A stretch of DNA of 64,000 nt from positions 212,577,501 to 212,641,500 of the forward strand of contig CM059582.1 of the NCBI GenBank assembly GCA_030407085.1, in the 5' to 3' direction. A model generated the notes under the pieces. That model was not told the origin of the DNA. It searched no databases and saw only the letters and a program-made list of their open reading frames with translations. The translations under genes were made by a program, and so were the position numbers. The DNA comes from Trichopria drosophilae (taxonomy: Eukaryota; Arthropoda; Insecta; Hymenoptera; Diapriidae). Of the stretch, positions 49,837-59,800 are shown one piece after another. Position 1 is the stretch's first letter; each line of letters begins with the position of its first letter.

Positions 49837-50679
49837 CTACATTTAACACCTAAACCTGTTTTATATGGTTTTAATTTCAAACCTAGACCATTTTTATAAG
49901 GTTTAAGATATAACCCTTTACCTATAGCTATTGTCTCTATAGCACGATTATGCCGTTCACTTTCATGTAACTGCTTTTGCATCATTAACAGCCTTGGTAA
50001 TGCCCGCTGCGCCACCAGCTAATGCACCTACAGCACTTAATCCAGCAAATATGGGTGCTAGGAAAGGTAAGAATCCTCCAACCTTTGAAGGTATCGATAG
50101 CTGTCGAGTTTTTTGAATGAATCGTTTGCCACCTGCTTCTTTTACGGCTTTACGTGCCCCTTTCAAAGCGCTCGATATAACACTTTGAACATTATTACTT
50201 GGTGACATTGACATTTTAGCAGCTGCAATAATGTTGTTCAATGATGTTGTTTTCTTTTTTGACACTTTTTTCTTCCTTTTCAGTCCCATGCCTAATTTAC
50301 TTTTTAGTTTCATTGTGTTTGCAATACCCCAAGCTGCCGCCTTTTCTGCAATGCTTGCGTCTTTTGCTAAAACTCGCTTCCAAGCCTGCTCCGCTAATAT
50401 TCGATCGGCCTCGCTTCTACCGGTAGGATTTTCACGAGTTTTGGAATAAGCAATGTCGTGTTCCTTGCAAGCCTTATCTAACGGATTTATCCCTGAGTCC
50501 CCTCTTGCTAATCGTTGCTTTAATTTTGTACCAGGCCCGCAGTACTGATAACCGGGTATATGAAGTTCTACCGGTAATTCATTAATTAAAGAATTGACCA
50601 ATCCTTTCCCACTCTTTATCCGTTTTTGCTTCTTGTTTTTACCCACATATGTAATCATATCAAGATGTGCATCATTCAA
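49815..50679 (-). pseudogene. Polinton PLA2-domain protein (parvovirus-like phospholipase), frameshifted
   Basis: The first frame (50679-49963, 238 aa) has the calcium loop YCGPGT at residues 46-51 and the catalytic pair in CKEHDIAY (His74-Asp75), the signature of the PLA2-like domain best known from parvoviral VP1. A lysine-rich stretch (KRKKKVSKKK) and a glycine/alanine-rich hydrophobic segment (PFLAPIFAGLSAVGALAGGA) follow. Near 49,975-49,990 the frame shifts, and the expected tail with two near-repeats (GLYLKPYKNG, GLKLKPYKTG) continues in the next frame to 49815. In parvoviruses this domain breaches endosomal membranes; the same role in a Polinton virion is an inference. The gene diverges from the ATPase gene across only 72 bp. 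Confidence 0.85.
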
Positions 50680-50751
50680 GTAACAAACAGTTAATGACTG
50701 ACATTACATATAAAGACGCTACTTATACATTTATGATCAATTATTATCAAA
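50680..50751. promoter_or_regulatory. Divergent intergenic promoter region of Polinton
   Basis: Only 72 bp separate the start codons of the minus-strand PLA2-domain gene and the plus-strand ATPase gene. It contains CATATAAAGA (a TATA-like word at about 50,707) in the right orientation for the ATPase. Both transcripts must start here or within the opposite gene. Confidence 0.4.
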
Positions 50752-51483
50752 ATGCGATTTCATAAACAACCAACAAAAATCCCAATCATCAATTTTGATG
50801 ATTTAACATCGTCTGTACAAAATAATGCAACTAATCATAAACGACATGGGGAGTTGCTGCCCAATAGTATACGTGCACTTTTCTGTGGCCCGTCTAATTG
50901 CGGAAAAACAAATACACTACTCAGTCTAATCATCGATCAGAATGGATTAAAGTTTGAAAATATATATGTATATTCGAAATCGTTAAATCAACTAAAATAT
51001 CAATTTTTACAAAACTTACTCGACTCTGTGGAGGGCATAGGATACTTTCCTTTTCACGATAATGAACAGGTAGTACCACCCGCCGAGGCCAGGCCAAACT
51101 CTATTATTATATTTGATGATGTTGCGTGCGAGAAGCAAGATAACATTAGATCCTTCTTTTGTATGGGTAGACATAATTGCGTCGATTGCTTTTATCTCAG
51201 TCAAACGTATGCTCGCGTTCCCAAGCATCTTATTCGAGATAACGTAAATTTTCTGGTTCTCTTTAGGCAGGATGAAATGAATCTTAAACATGTGTATAAT
51301 GATCATGTCAATACGGATATGCCATACAACACTTTTAAAGATATATGTACACAATGTTGGACAGAAAAGCATGGATTTATTGTAATCGATAAAGATAGTG
51401 AAATAGAAGAGGGAAGGTATCGAAAAGGTTTTGATTGTTTTATAAGCATAAATGATTTTAAGAAGAAACAAAAAATGTTGTAA
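50752..51483 (+). CDS. Polinton genome-packaging ATPase (FtsK/HerA, A32-like)
   Basis: 243 residues, open from the ATG at 50752 to the stop at 51481. The Walker A motif is GPSNCGKT (about 46-53) and the Walker B is SIIIFDDV (about 117-124), followed by a sensor-type region (FYLSQTYARVPKHLIRDN). These define the FtsK-HerA packaging ATPases of Polintons, adenovirus-like and NCLDV viruses, which pump DNA into preformed capsids. There is no lesion. Its C-terminus is lysine-rich. A gap of about 35 bp separates it from the next plus-strand gene. Confidence 0.9.
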   Translation: MRFHKQPTKIPIINFDDLTSSVQNNATNHKRHGELLPNSIRALFCGPSNCGKTNTLLSLIIDQNGLKFENIYVYSKSLNQLKYQFLQNLLDSVEGIGYFPFHDNEQVVPPAEARPNSIIIFDDVACEKQDNIRSFFCMGRHNCVDCFYLSQTYARVPKHLIRDNVNFLVLFRQDEMNLKHVYNDHVNTDMPYNTFKDICTQCWTEKHGFIVIDKDSEIEEGRYRKGFDCFISINDFKKKQKML

Positions 51484-52190
51484 CAAGTCAGTGCAGAGTG
51501 AGACTTGCATGCATTAACATGTCTTCTCCTCTTAAACAGCAGCAAGACGTTTTACGTCAAATTGTCAAAGCTAGCGAATCTATTCGCCGAAAACATCGAT
51601 TACTCAAAATGGGTAAAGAAACGCATGACCTTGCGATAAGTGAAACGCTCAAACCTCTGATAAGTCCATTAGAAAAAATAGCAGACGCTACAACAATATC
51701 AATTAACAAAAATGCGATTGATGATATAAACGTACAGAATAAAGTAACAGATAGCATAGAAATTAATGATGTTAACGATTTTGATGATGATGATGACATG
51801 CTTGATGGATATAATACCCCTTTAGAGCAGACATTTAGCAGTGATATTAAAACACCTACATATCATACTGAAGAAAGGTTATCAAATAAGTTTCTAACTT
51901 TACTGGTGAGAAATATTCATGAGAAAAGTGATATTATTGCTACAATTTATGGTGTTCGTATAGAAGGTGGTACTACAAGAATCGGTGATTCGACAATAGA
52001 ATTTAAGAATAAAAATGTCATTGTTAAGAATAACAAATTTGCTATTACTGAAGGTTTGCTAGAGTTATTATTTAAGAAAAAAGCTGATATAGCTATAATC
52101 CAACAGTCTGATTTAAACAATTACAAAAGTATACTAACCTTAACTAATGCACATAGGAAAGATTGGAATCAGGAAAACCCTATTCGGTAT

Positions 52191-52485
52191 TGTTACGTAC
52201 CGGTGGTACGTAGCGTCCGTCCCACCCATATTATATCATTTATATTATAATAAATCAACCTATTATCAAAGTCCACCGTGAGAATATGCACGGCTTGCGA
52301 CTTCACGTAGAAGTCAAGAGTGCAAGCTCAGCATAGTCCCACGGTTGGAAAGTAATCCGACGACGAGCTCCGCTGCGCTCTCGATTCGAGACAGCATCGG
52401 AGAAGTCAGTTGGTGAACGGCGTACACAAACCAAACGTCGCGGTTAATAATTTCATATCCTACCTCACCGCTCACAACCATAACA
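52191..52485 (+). repeat. 5' LTR
   Basis: 295 bp beginning TGTTACGTACC and ending ACCATAACA. It contains a short inverted word GGTACGTA/TACGTACC at its start. Its left end truncates the Polinton gene. Confidence 0.93.
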
Positions 52486-52489
52486 AATT

Positions 52490-52503
52490 TGGTGTCAGAA
52501 GTG
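52490..52503 (+). promoter_or_regulatory. Primer-binding site, tRNA-Leu type
   Basis: TGGTGTCAGAAGTG, starting 4 bases after the 5' LTR. It is complementary to the 3' end of insect tRNA-Leu as I remember it (CACTTCTGACACCA). Confidence 0.7.
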
Positions 52504-52831
52504 ACGCTCCGCGCGCGATTTTCCGTTTTAACTTTTAATAGAGAATCGTGTTGGGGTATCACTCCCCTTAACGCGGAGTTTCGAACCCCCTCCTCATACC
52601 GAGGGGTTTATTTCTTTTTAAACGGGATGTGCGTCTGTTAGGTAAAAGAAAAGTGCGCGCGTCGCGTAACTTATTGCGTATCCCAAAAGAGGAAGATGCA
52701 TTCCCTCCCAAGGAGTTAAAAGAAAGCGCGAGTGAGTGAGGGTGCGAAAAAAAAGAAGAAAGAAAGAAAACAACAAAATCATCAGAATGTGAACATATGA
52801 TGACAGCGATCTCGACCGAGAAGAGGCAGAG

Positions 52832-53629
52832 TTGGATGCAAAAGTTCGACAAACTATTGCGAACAGTAATTGGCAAGCAGAAATACAACGTATAATATTA
52901 AAAGTATTTCCTGCGAAATCAGCGTTACATAAAATGTGCTACCAATTAAGAAACAAACCTGTGTTCGAGCTATTCCTTGAATTATTTATTAATGAGCCTC
53001 ATTATGGAATAGGAGATGTAGATATGCAAATTTTAGAAGAACGGATCGAAACCTATTAAGGGTGGAACGATTTCTATGAAGACATGAACATGGATGTATA
53101 CGATGACGAAGAAGGTAACGCAAATACAGAAGAGGAACCTTCAAGTGGACCAAAGGCTCAAAGGTTTCATGACGATTTCAATGAGGATGACGAATGGACG
53201 GACATCGACTCTGACTCGTCAGAAAATGAGCAGACAAACGGTGCAGAAAATCCGCGACAAGTGTCTAACAGCACGAAAAAAGGAGAAAAGGTTGATGTTG
53301 AAGCCGACGCGCCGTCAGCTCCGCAAACGGTCACAGATACCAGGAGAGCGCGACCTCCAGAAACCTTGCCGATTCTACGCGAAATTCGGCCAAGCACGAA
53401 GAAACTCGCAAGTTCGCACCCGTCGACGCAGTCAGACCAGACATACATGTTTCACATAGATTTCGCTGCAAGTGTTGATAAATCGCACCGCAATCAGTTG
53501 CTATTCCGACAAAGAGTTGAAGACTTCATGTCCAAGAGGTTGACGATCCAGAAAATAACTCTCAACGGATCAATCCGAAACGTAACTCAGAAGCACTATC
53601 GGAAAATCAGGATTCGAACTCCAAGATGA
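52832..53629 (+). pseudogene. ORF-a of the nested LTR element, one internal TAA
   Basis: Two segments of a single frame: 52832-53059 (75 aa, starting MDAKVRQTIANSNWQ) and, after a TAA at 53057-53059, 53060-53629, whose first ATG is at 53084. The first segment is helical (IQRIILKVFPAKSALHKM, FELFLELF). The second is strongly acidic then basic (DEEGNANTEEEP, DDEWTDIDSDSSENE). No gag major homology or zinc knuckle is evident. It could be a residual gag or a captured sequence. Its stop overlaps the next ATG (ATGA at 53626-53629). Confidence 0.5.
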
Positions 53630-54123
53630 TTTTAGACACCGAATCAACGACCGACATCATCGACCTCGACGAAAAGTTGCTGACCACGTCCGAAACTCTG
53701 CATCAAAATTCAATTCCAAGGAGAAGTTCTAGAATAGATAAAAGTTTATCAAAAAACAACCCGAGCTCTTTAGACAGTCCGCACTGTGAAAATAATGACG
53801 AATCTAAGCACGTCAAACGAGTAAAATTGACGGTGAAGAAAGTTCCAGTCAACGTTCTTCCTAAGTGCGAGAATTCAAATCTCGCGTCCTCCAAACTAGA
53901 AGCAAAGCCGTTTCTACTATTATCAAAAATCACGCTGAAAGATGCAGCGAATGTTAAAGCTAAGATGAACGAGAAAAGAAAAGAGAATAAGGCGCCTGAA
54001 AAAGTGCAAAAAGTGGAAAATCTAAATCAAAGGAATAAAAAAGTGACACTTGTCTGTGCATTTTCGCGGCCTCCGTCCGAACCACCGCCGGGTGAGAGTA
54101 GCGAAGAGAGGACGAGGGAATAA
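53626..54123 (+). CDS. ORF-b of the nested LTR element, product unknown
   Basis: 165 residues starting MILDTESTTDIIDLDEKLL at an ATGA overlap with the preceding frame, a layout that suggests translation coupling or frameshift expression. It is rich in Lys, Glu, Ser and Asn, with RRSSRIDKSLSK near residue 30, which recalls tails of retroelement polyproteins, and ends PPPGESSEERTRE. No enzymatic motif is visible. I cannot assign a function. Confidence 0.45.
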   Translation: MILDTESTTDIIDLDEKLLTTSETLHQNSIPRRSSRIDKSLSKNNPSSLDSPHCENNDESKHVKRVKLTVKKVPVNVLPKCENSNLASSKLEAKPFLLLSKITLKDAANVKAKMNEKRKENKAPEKVQKVENLNQRNKKVTLVCAFSRPPSEPPPGESSEERTRE

Positions 54124-54364
54124 TCCGTCTCCTCTTTGTGCGGCTATCCGCAATCGCGCGAGTAACCGCGAAATAAATAATACTACGAAATAAATAAATA
54201 ATACTGCCGATATTAAAAGTGGTTTACTATGGTGTTACGCAGATAGACAGTATTTTAGAGACAGTAAGTTGTCAAATAGTTGTGTTGCTGAAATGTAGAA
54301 TGTATCAAACTTTGTAAAATTGTTTGTACATCGGCGAGGACGCCGATTTTTCGTGGTGGGGAGG

Positions 54365-54659
54365 TGTTACGTACCGGTGGTACGTAGCGTCCGTCCCACC
54401 CATATTATATCATTTATATTATAATAAATCAACCTATTATCAAAGTCCACCGTGAGAATATGCACGGCTTGCGACTTCACGTAGAAGTCAAGAGTGCAAG
54501 CTCAGCATAGTCCCACGGTTGGAAAGTAATCCGACGACGAGCTCCGCTGCGCTCTCAATTCGAGACAGCATCGGAGAAGTCAGTTGGTGAACGGCGTACA
54601 CAAACCAAACGTCGCGGTTAATAATTTCATATCCTACCTCACCACTCACAACCATAACA
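54365..54659 (+). repeat. 3' LTR
   Basis: 295 bp, about two mismatches to the 5' LTR. It is preceded by a G-rich polypurine tract (about 54,353-54,364) and followed by the GGTAT target duplication. Confidence 0.93.
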
Positions 54660-54943
54660 GGTATAATGCTTCCCACAAGTATCGAAACTATATCAAGGAA
54701 ATGTTCAAAGATGTTCCGAAAAAGGGTGGTAATTTGCCTGAATTCATGACTGTTGAACAAAACCACAAAATTGACTACGTGCATTGGGATGATCCAAATG
54801 AACTTGTCGATCGTTTGCGCCTTCTAATAGCATCGCAAGCTGCTGGTAATTCAAGTCTTTCGAATGAAATTTTATCGATTATTGAAGAGTTGCGCGAAGC
54901 TAATATAATCTATTAATTGCGTGATAATTACGTCAGCATCATA

Positions 54944-55650
54944 ATGAGCATCGATGTATTTGGACGTTCGTCTCAACGAGCACGGAAGCAGGTATTTCAA
55001 AGTGTCGAAATTGCTACAGATGGTTCTTATGATTTTAAGAAAAGAAAGTTATGTAATATCGGAATTCCGACAGATTCGGATGATGCCATTACTTTGAGAA
55101 TATTCCACACATCTATTCGCGATATTAAACAGCAAATAGATGAACTGTCTAAAGGTGTAATTAAAAATAATGAGAAGATTGAATATTTTGAAAAAAGTAT
55201 AAATAAAATGCATCAAGATATAAATAAAAATTACAATGAAATAGAAAAGAGGCGGATTATATCTTCAGATTTTGGAAATTATACTATTGAATTACATCAG
55301 GAAATAACTAAACATACCAGTAATTTAAACAAAAATAATTACACTCTTAGCAATCTTACGAATAATATCACTGTCTTAGAGCGGGAAGTAAAGAAAAATA
55401 AAGATGATTTGAATAAAAATAATGGTTTGATTTATAGTCTTACGGTAGATATTGCTAATATAGAAGGAGACTTGAAAAACATACCTATGACATAAGGGAG
55501 AGTAGTACTGTAGCTCACGATGCTGAGAAATTAATTTTTCTCCTAGAACAAAATGTCAATAAAAACAGTGAAGCCTTAAAGAAGATTAATGCAATAACTG
55601 ATGTTATGAAGAGGGACATTTCACATTTATACTCCTTACGGAAGAATTAA
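54944..55650 (+). pseudogene. Polinton coiled-coil (fibre-like) protein, frameshifted C-terminus
   Basis: The start is likely the ATG at 54944 (MSIDVFGRSSQRARKQ), since the preceding codons follow directly on the upstream stop. The first frame stops at 55493-55495. From about residue 60 the sequence is a series of heptad-like repeats rich in Asn, Lys, Ile and Leu (KGVIKNNEKIEYFEKSI, LNKNNYTLSNLTNNITVLE). After a frameshift near 55,485-55,495 the same kind of sequence continues in another frame (AEKLIFLLEQNVNKNSEALK) to a TAA at 55648-55650. Repeated N-K-N-x-x coils are reminiscent of trimeric attachment fibres; that role is an inference. It lies between the split gene and the integrase on the same strand. 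Confidence 0.65.
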
Positions 55651-55742
55651 TTAGTTAGTCTGAAAAATGTGAATAAATAAAGTATCTGCAACAATCCACC
55701 CAACAGTTTTAATCAAGACGTTGCCTTATCTGTTTAACAACA

Positions 55743-56675
55743 ATGACTTCTAAAGAGAAGAGAGAAGTCGTGAAGGAGCTTCATAAACCAGCAAGAAAAA
55801 ATTATACAAGACGGCGAGTAGATATTCGCGGATTAGATGAAACTTGGCAAGCTGATCTTGTAGAAATGATTCCATATGCAGATGAAAATAAGGGTTACAA
55901 ATACTTGTTAACTGTCATCGATGTATTCTCTAAGTATGCATGGGCCCGCCCAGTAAAAAGAAAGACTGGCGATGACGTCACAGCTGCCATGAAATCAATA
56001 TTTAAAATGGGTCGAATTCCAAAGAATCTACATACTGACCATGGAAAAGAATTTTATAATTCAAAATTTTCAAATTTAATGAAAAAACATGACATCAATT
56101 TATATTCTACATACAGTAATCTAAAAGCATCAATTTGCGAACGCTTTAATCGTACTTTGAAAAATAAAATGTGGCCACAGTTTAGTCTTCATGGTAATTA
56201 TCAATGGCTCCATATCTTACCATACTTGGTTAATGATTATAACAATAGGAAGCATGGAACTATTAATATGAAGCCGAGCGATGTAACTAAACAAAATGAA
56301 AGGGAAATATTGGAACGTGTATATAAGGCAAATGTTAATGAAAAGATACGTTCAAGGTTTAAAGTGGGTGATCAAGTTCGTGTTAGCAAATTCAAGCATG
56401 GCTTTGAAAAGGGTTATACGCCGAACTAGACCACTGAGATATTTAAGATTTACAAAGTGAAAAGAACACATCCTATCACTTATTTACTAGAAGACGATGA
56501 TGGAAACCAGATATCAGGCGCATTTTACGAGTACGAGTTACAGAAAACTAAAAATCCACATGTATACCTGGTCGAGAAGACAATACGACGAAAAGGTGAC
56601 AAAGTATTTGTCAAGTGGTTAGGTTTCGAAGATAAACACAACACCTGGCTTGAGAAGACGGATCTGCTTCATTAA
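55743..56675 (+). pseudogene. Polinton retroviral-type integrase with chromodomain, one internal stop
   Basis: The rve core has the catalytic triad Asp38 (TWQADLVEM), Asp99 (HTDHGKEF) and Glu133 (ICERFNRTLKNK); I count 33 residues between Asp99 and Glu133. The SH3-like segment FKVGDQVRVSKFK follows. A TAG at 56427-56429 interrupts the frame right after FEKGYTPN, but the frame continues open to 56675 and ends in a chromodomain (VYLVEKTIRRKGDKVFVKWL, then NTWLEK). All catalytic residues are present, so a single substitution inactivated the gene. The integrase joins the linear element to host DNA, and the chromodomain is thought to steer it to histone-marked chromatin. Confidence 0.92.
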
Positions 56676-56835
56676 GATTAATGACTTTCGAAGAACGACG
56701 AACTGTCTTTTCATATATAAACATTGAAGCATTGGAGGGAAACAGAAAGGAGTTAATAATTAAGGTAAGACAAATTTTATTAATATAATTCTATTTATTT
56801 ATTTGCATATATAAATACATACGTACATGCAGAAA

Positions 56836-59800
56836 TCACTCATCAATCTCCATTATGTTCTTATGTCCCCACGGTAAAGTATCGGTATGATTTTTTATCA
56901 AATATCGCTTGTCATCAAGGGGACTTAAAGCTATCTTTGATTCACAAATGGTGTATACATTATGTAATTTTGAACGTATGCACCGCTGCTCACGCACTTT
57001 TTCACATTCATTCATCAGACAATCCAGGTAGTCGTCGAAAGTGATAGTTTTCTTGACCACTATCTCTCCTACACCTTTGGCTCCTTCTTCTCTCCCTCAC
57101 CCAATACACGTAATGCATACATTTTAGATCTTAATCCTACAAACTCAGTCATTATTTTTCCCACACACTCATCCTTCATCAGACCCAAAACTTTTTTATT
57201 TACAAGGGGCATACCATACTCATTATTAACATCGTAGTCACTCGTATCAAACTTATATATATCTCGTTTCATACATTCATAGATATCATCACACTTGAAT
57301 TCATAAATAAGACTGTCGGTATCTGTGTTAATACTTTCGCATTTTGCTTAAAAGTAGGTATTACATAATCATAATGAAATTCGTATACTTTCAGTTTTGA
57401 AATATCCAATATAGCCATCCCGACATATATTGGCTTATCAATAACGACTTCTAATTTAGTTAGCTCTAACGCAACCAAGTCTTCACCGAATATCGCTACT
57501 CGATGAAAATTTGGTTTTGATACTAGGGCCTCAACACCATACCTTCCATCCCAATTCGATTTAATTTTAACATCAACCCTATTCCGGACATTCTCCATGG
57601 TTTTACCAAATACCGCGTTGTTCATTAATTTATAAAGGTTCTTTTCGAAATCATTTGAGGAGGTGGTTCTTAAAGCAGTATTTAAGTCGATGTATGGCTT
57701 CAACCATGGAGATTGTTTAAACTTTAATACGCGATGTATTTTAGTTAATTTAATACCGTGGGCGAGTGCTTGCTTTAAATTCCGGTAATGTATTACGTAT
57801 TTAAATTTTTCATTCAAAGTGGCTAAGAGTTTAGGTTGCTTTGATCCGGGTGGAACGGCTCGTTCTGGACATAATGGGAGATCTTTCTGCTCGTCGTGTA
57901 TTTTTTCAGGGTAAGCCAAGTCGACTTCAAGGATATATCCAATGTTGGATTCATCGGGTACATTTTCAAAGTCGACTTTGTCGACCCATTCGAAACCTCC
58001 GGTAGGTAACGGTTGACTCATTGCCCAGCCGTATAAGTTGTTAATATCGAAATACATTAAATATTTCGACTCTTTAGCTGCGTCAAACTCTGTCATATAC
58101 CTATTATTTGCCTTTGCGTAGCGGTTTGAGCACTGTGAAAGACCTCCTCTTATCCCCCGTTCAATGAACATAATCATATCAATGTCTTGCAATAATAGTA
58201 ACTCTACTTTAGTATACATGAGAGCACAGTCCCAAGTATACCCGGGTAATGTAAAATAGTGCGCGGGATCGAGGCTGTGAGATTTTGAAAGTGTGATTCT
58301 AAAGTTCTCGAAAACATCCGCGAGCAATAAAATGTCCGTTTTTAAATATAAATCGGAATACTCGCCCAAGGTTTTACAATCAAACGTGTCCCACACATTT
58401 ATTGCATGCATATAATCACTTTCACTTACATCGCAATCATTCAATTTGTTTTAAAAATTATCTCTGGAAGGAAGATGTGACTCATTTAGGACGCTCATTT
58501 CATTTACATAATCATAAGGGAAAACACTCTTTGTGTTAGTAAATTGAATTCATTATCGTTTGGAAAGTATGATTTTAAAATTATTTTACTTTCATTTTGC
58601 AAATATGACGCCAGTTTTTCTAAGGGGCAGTTTAAAAATCGAATGGAATCTAAAAACGTGAGAGGAATTTTTGTTCCCGATACAAATTTTATAACTGAAA
58701 TATATTTTTCCATGTTACATGGAATTACATTTATATCTCCCTGAAATGCATTGGCGATATCGCGAATGATAAAATGAATATCGTAGCCACTTAGGTTATG
58801 AAAGAAGATCGGAATATTAAATCTGAACTTATGATTAATGTTACAGGCGTTGTGGGCTGCTCCACGAAATTCACCGGTAAGGTGGTCATGGTCGCGGACC
58901 TTGGTATCAGTCACGGTGAAGGGTCCCCCGCAGATGTGACATTTCACAGACGTGTGGAATGCCTTCCAATTTTCCGACGTTAAGTTCATCGGCTTAACAT
59001 TGCGCAAGATCTGGAATCATAAAGATCAATTTAGATAAATTAAGAAATGTAGAAAAATAAATATTAAAAGTAATTATTTTAATTAAATTATTTACTTATT
59101 ATACATACATTTTGTAAATATGAAATAAATTTGTATCCTTGGTTAAGTTGCGAATATATTTTTATAAAACCTTACCTCATTGACTTCAATTGAAATCCCA
59201 TGCAGTTCATCTGCAAACCAGGATGTGCAGTCTAGGCCTCGCTTGGACTTGTATCGGGACAATGATGGGTCGTAGTTACAGTGTAGATAGTAACCTACAC
59301 TATATATCCAATGTTCTTCGTAGGCTGTCTTGGGTGCCGTCTTCGACTCTACTTTTCCGAGAAGACACTCGGTATCGGCATAGATGACAAAGGGGACAGA
59401 CATTGCACGTCCGAAACTTTTAAATTTTAGCGTATTTTGTTCAGGCAGTTTCACGGCACACTTGTTAATTTTACAACACTCGAACTTGTGTGCATTAAGT
59501 ATTTCTTCACTACGAAAATAGTGGAGGCAGCGATTGCAAATGTGCTTTTTATGGTCACGTTTACTACACTGTTTCCCGACTAGTTTGGATAAATTTTTTA
59601 TATAGCAGTAATGAGATACAACATTACTATGGTCTTCGTCTTCTCCGGTACATTCATCCAACACAAAAATGAAGATGGACGCACGGTTTTCTTCTCAACC
59701 TGCGTTATTAGCAGCAGATTCACGTGTCGTTCCCTTTCGCATAAAGTGAGATGTACTGGTAATACATGTTCATTTTCAATCACAAAAACATTCACCGAAA

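Larger units (their letters stand above)
52191..54659 (+). mobile_element. Non-autonomous LTR retrotransposon nested in the Polinton
   Basis: A 2469-bp element with two 295-bp LTRs (TG...CA ends), flanked by the direct repeat GGTAT (52186-52190 and 54660-54664). A primer-binding site follows the left LTR and a purine-rich GTGGTGGGGAGG precedes the right LTR. The interior is 1.88 kb with two overlapping frames that show no protease, RT, RNase H or integrase motifs, so it depends on another element for mobility. The LTRs differ at about two positions (CTCGATTC versus CTCAATTC, CACCGCTC versus CACCACTC), so insertion was recent relative to the decay of the host Polinton genes. Confidence 0.93.
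51519..54916 (+). pseudogene. Conserved Polinton protein split by LTR retrotransposon
   Basis: The 5' part starts at the ATG at 51519 (MSSPLKQQQDVL) and reads to 52190. The 3' part resumes at 54,665 and reads to the stop at 54914-54916, ending in YVHWDDPNELVDRLRLL and EILSIIEELREANIIY, words I associate with a conserved protein of insect Polintons that has no assigned function. The two parts keep one frame if the inserted element and one copy of the 5-bp duplication are ignored. The N-terminus is helical and charged. The function is unknown; its position next to the ATPase suggests a structural or replication-accessory role. Confidence 0.8.

Noticed and set aside
52314..52562. 82-codon minus-strand frame, duplicated at 54488-54784
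   Set aside because: Lies within the two LTRs, so the duplication is explained by the LTR pair.
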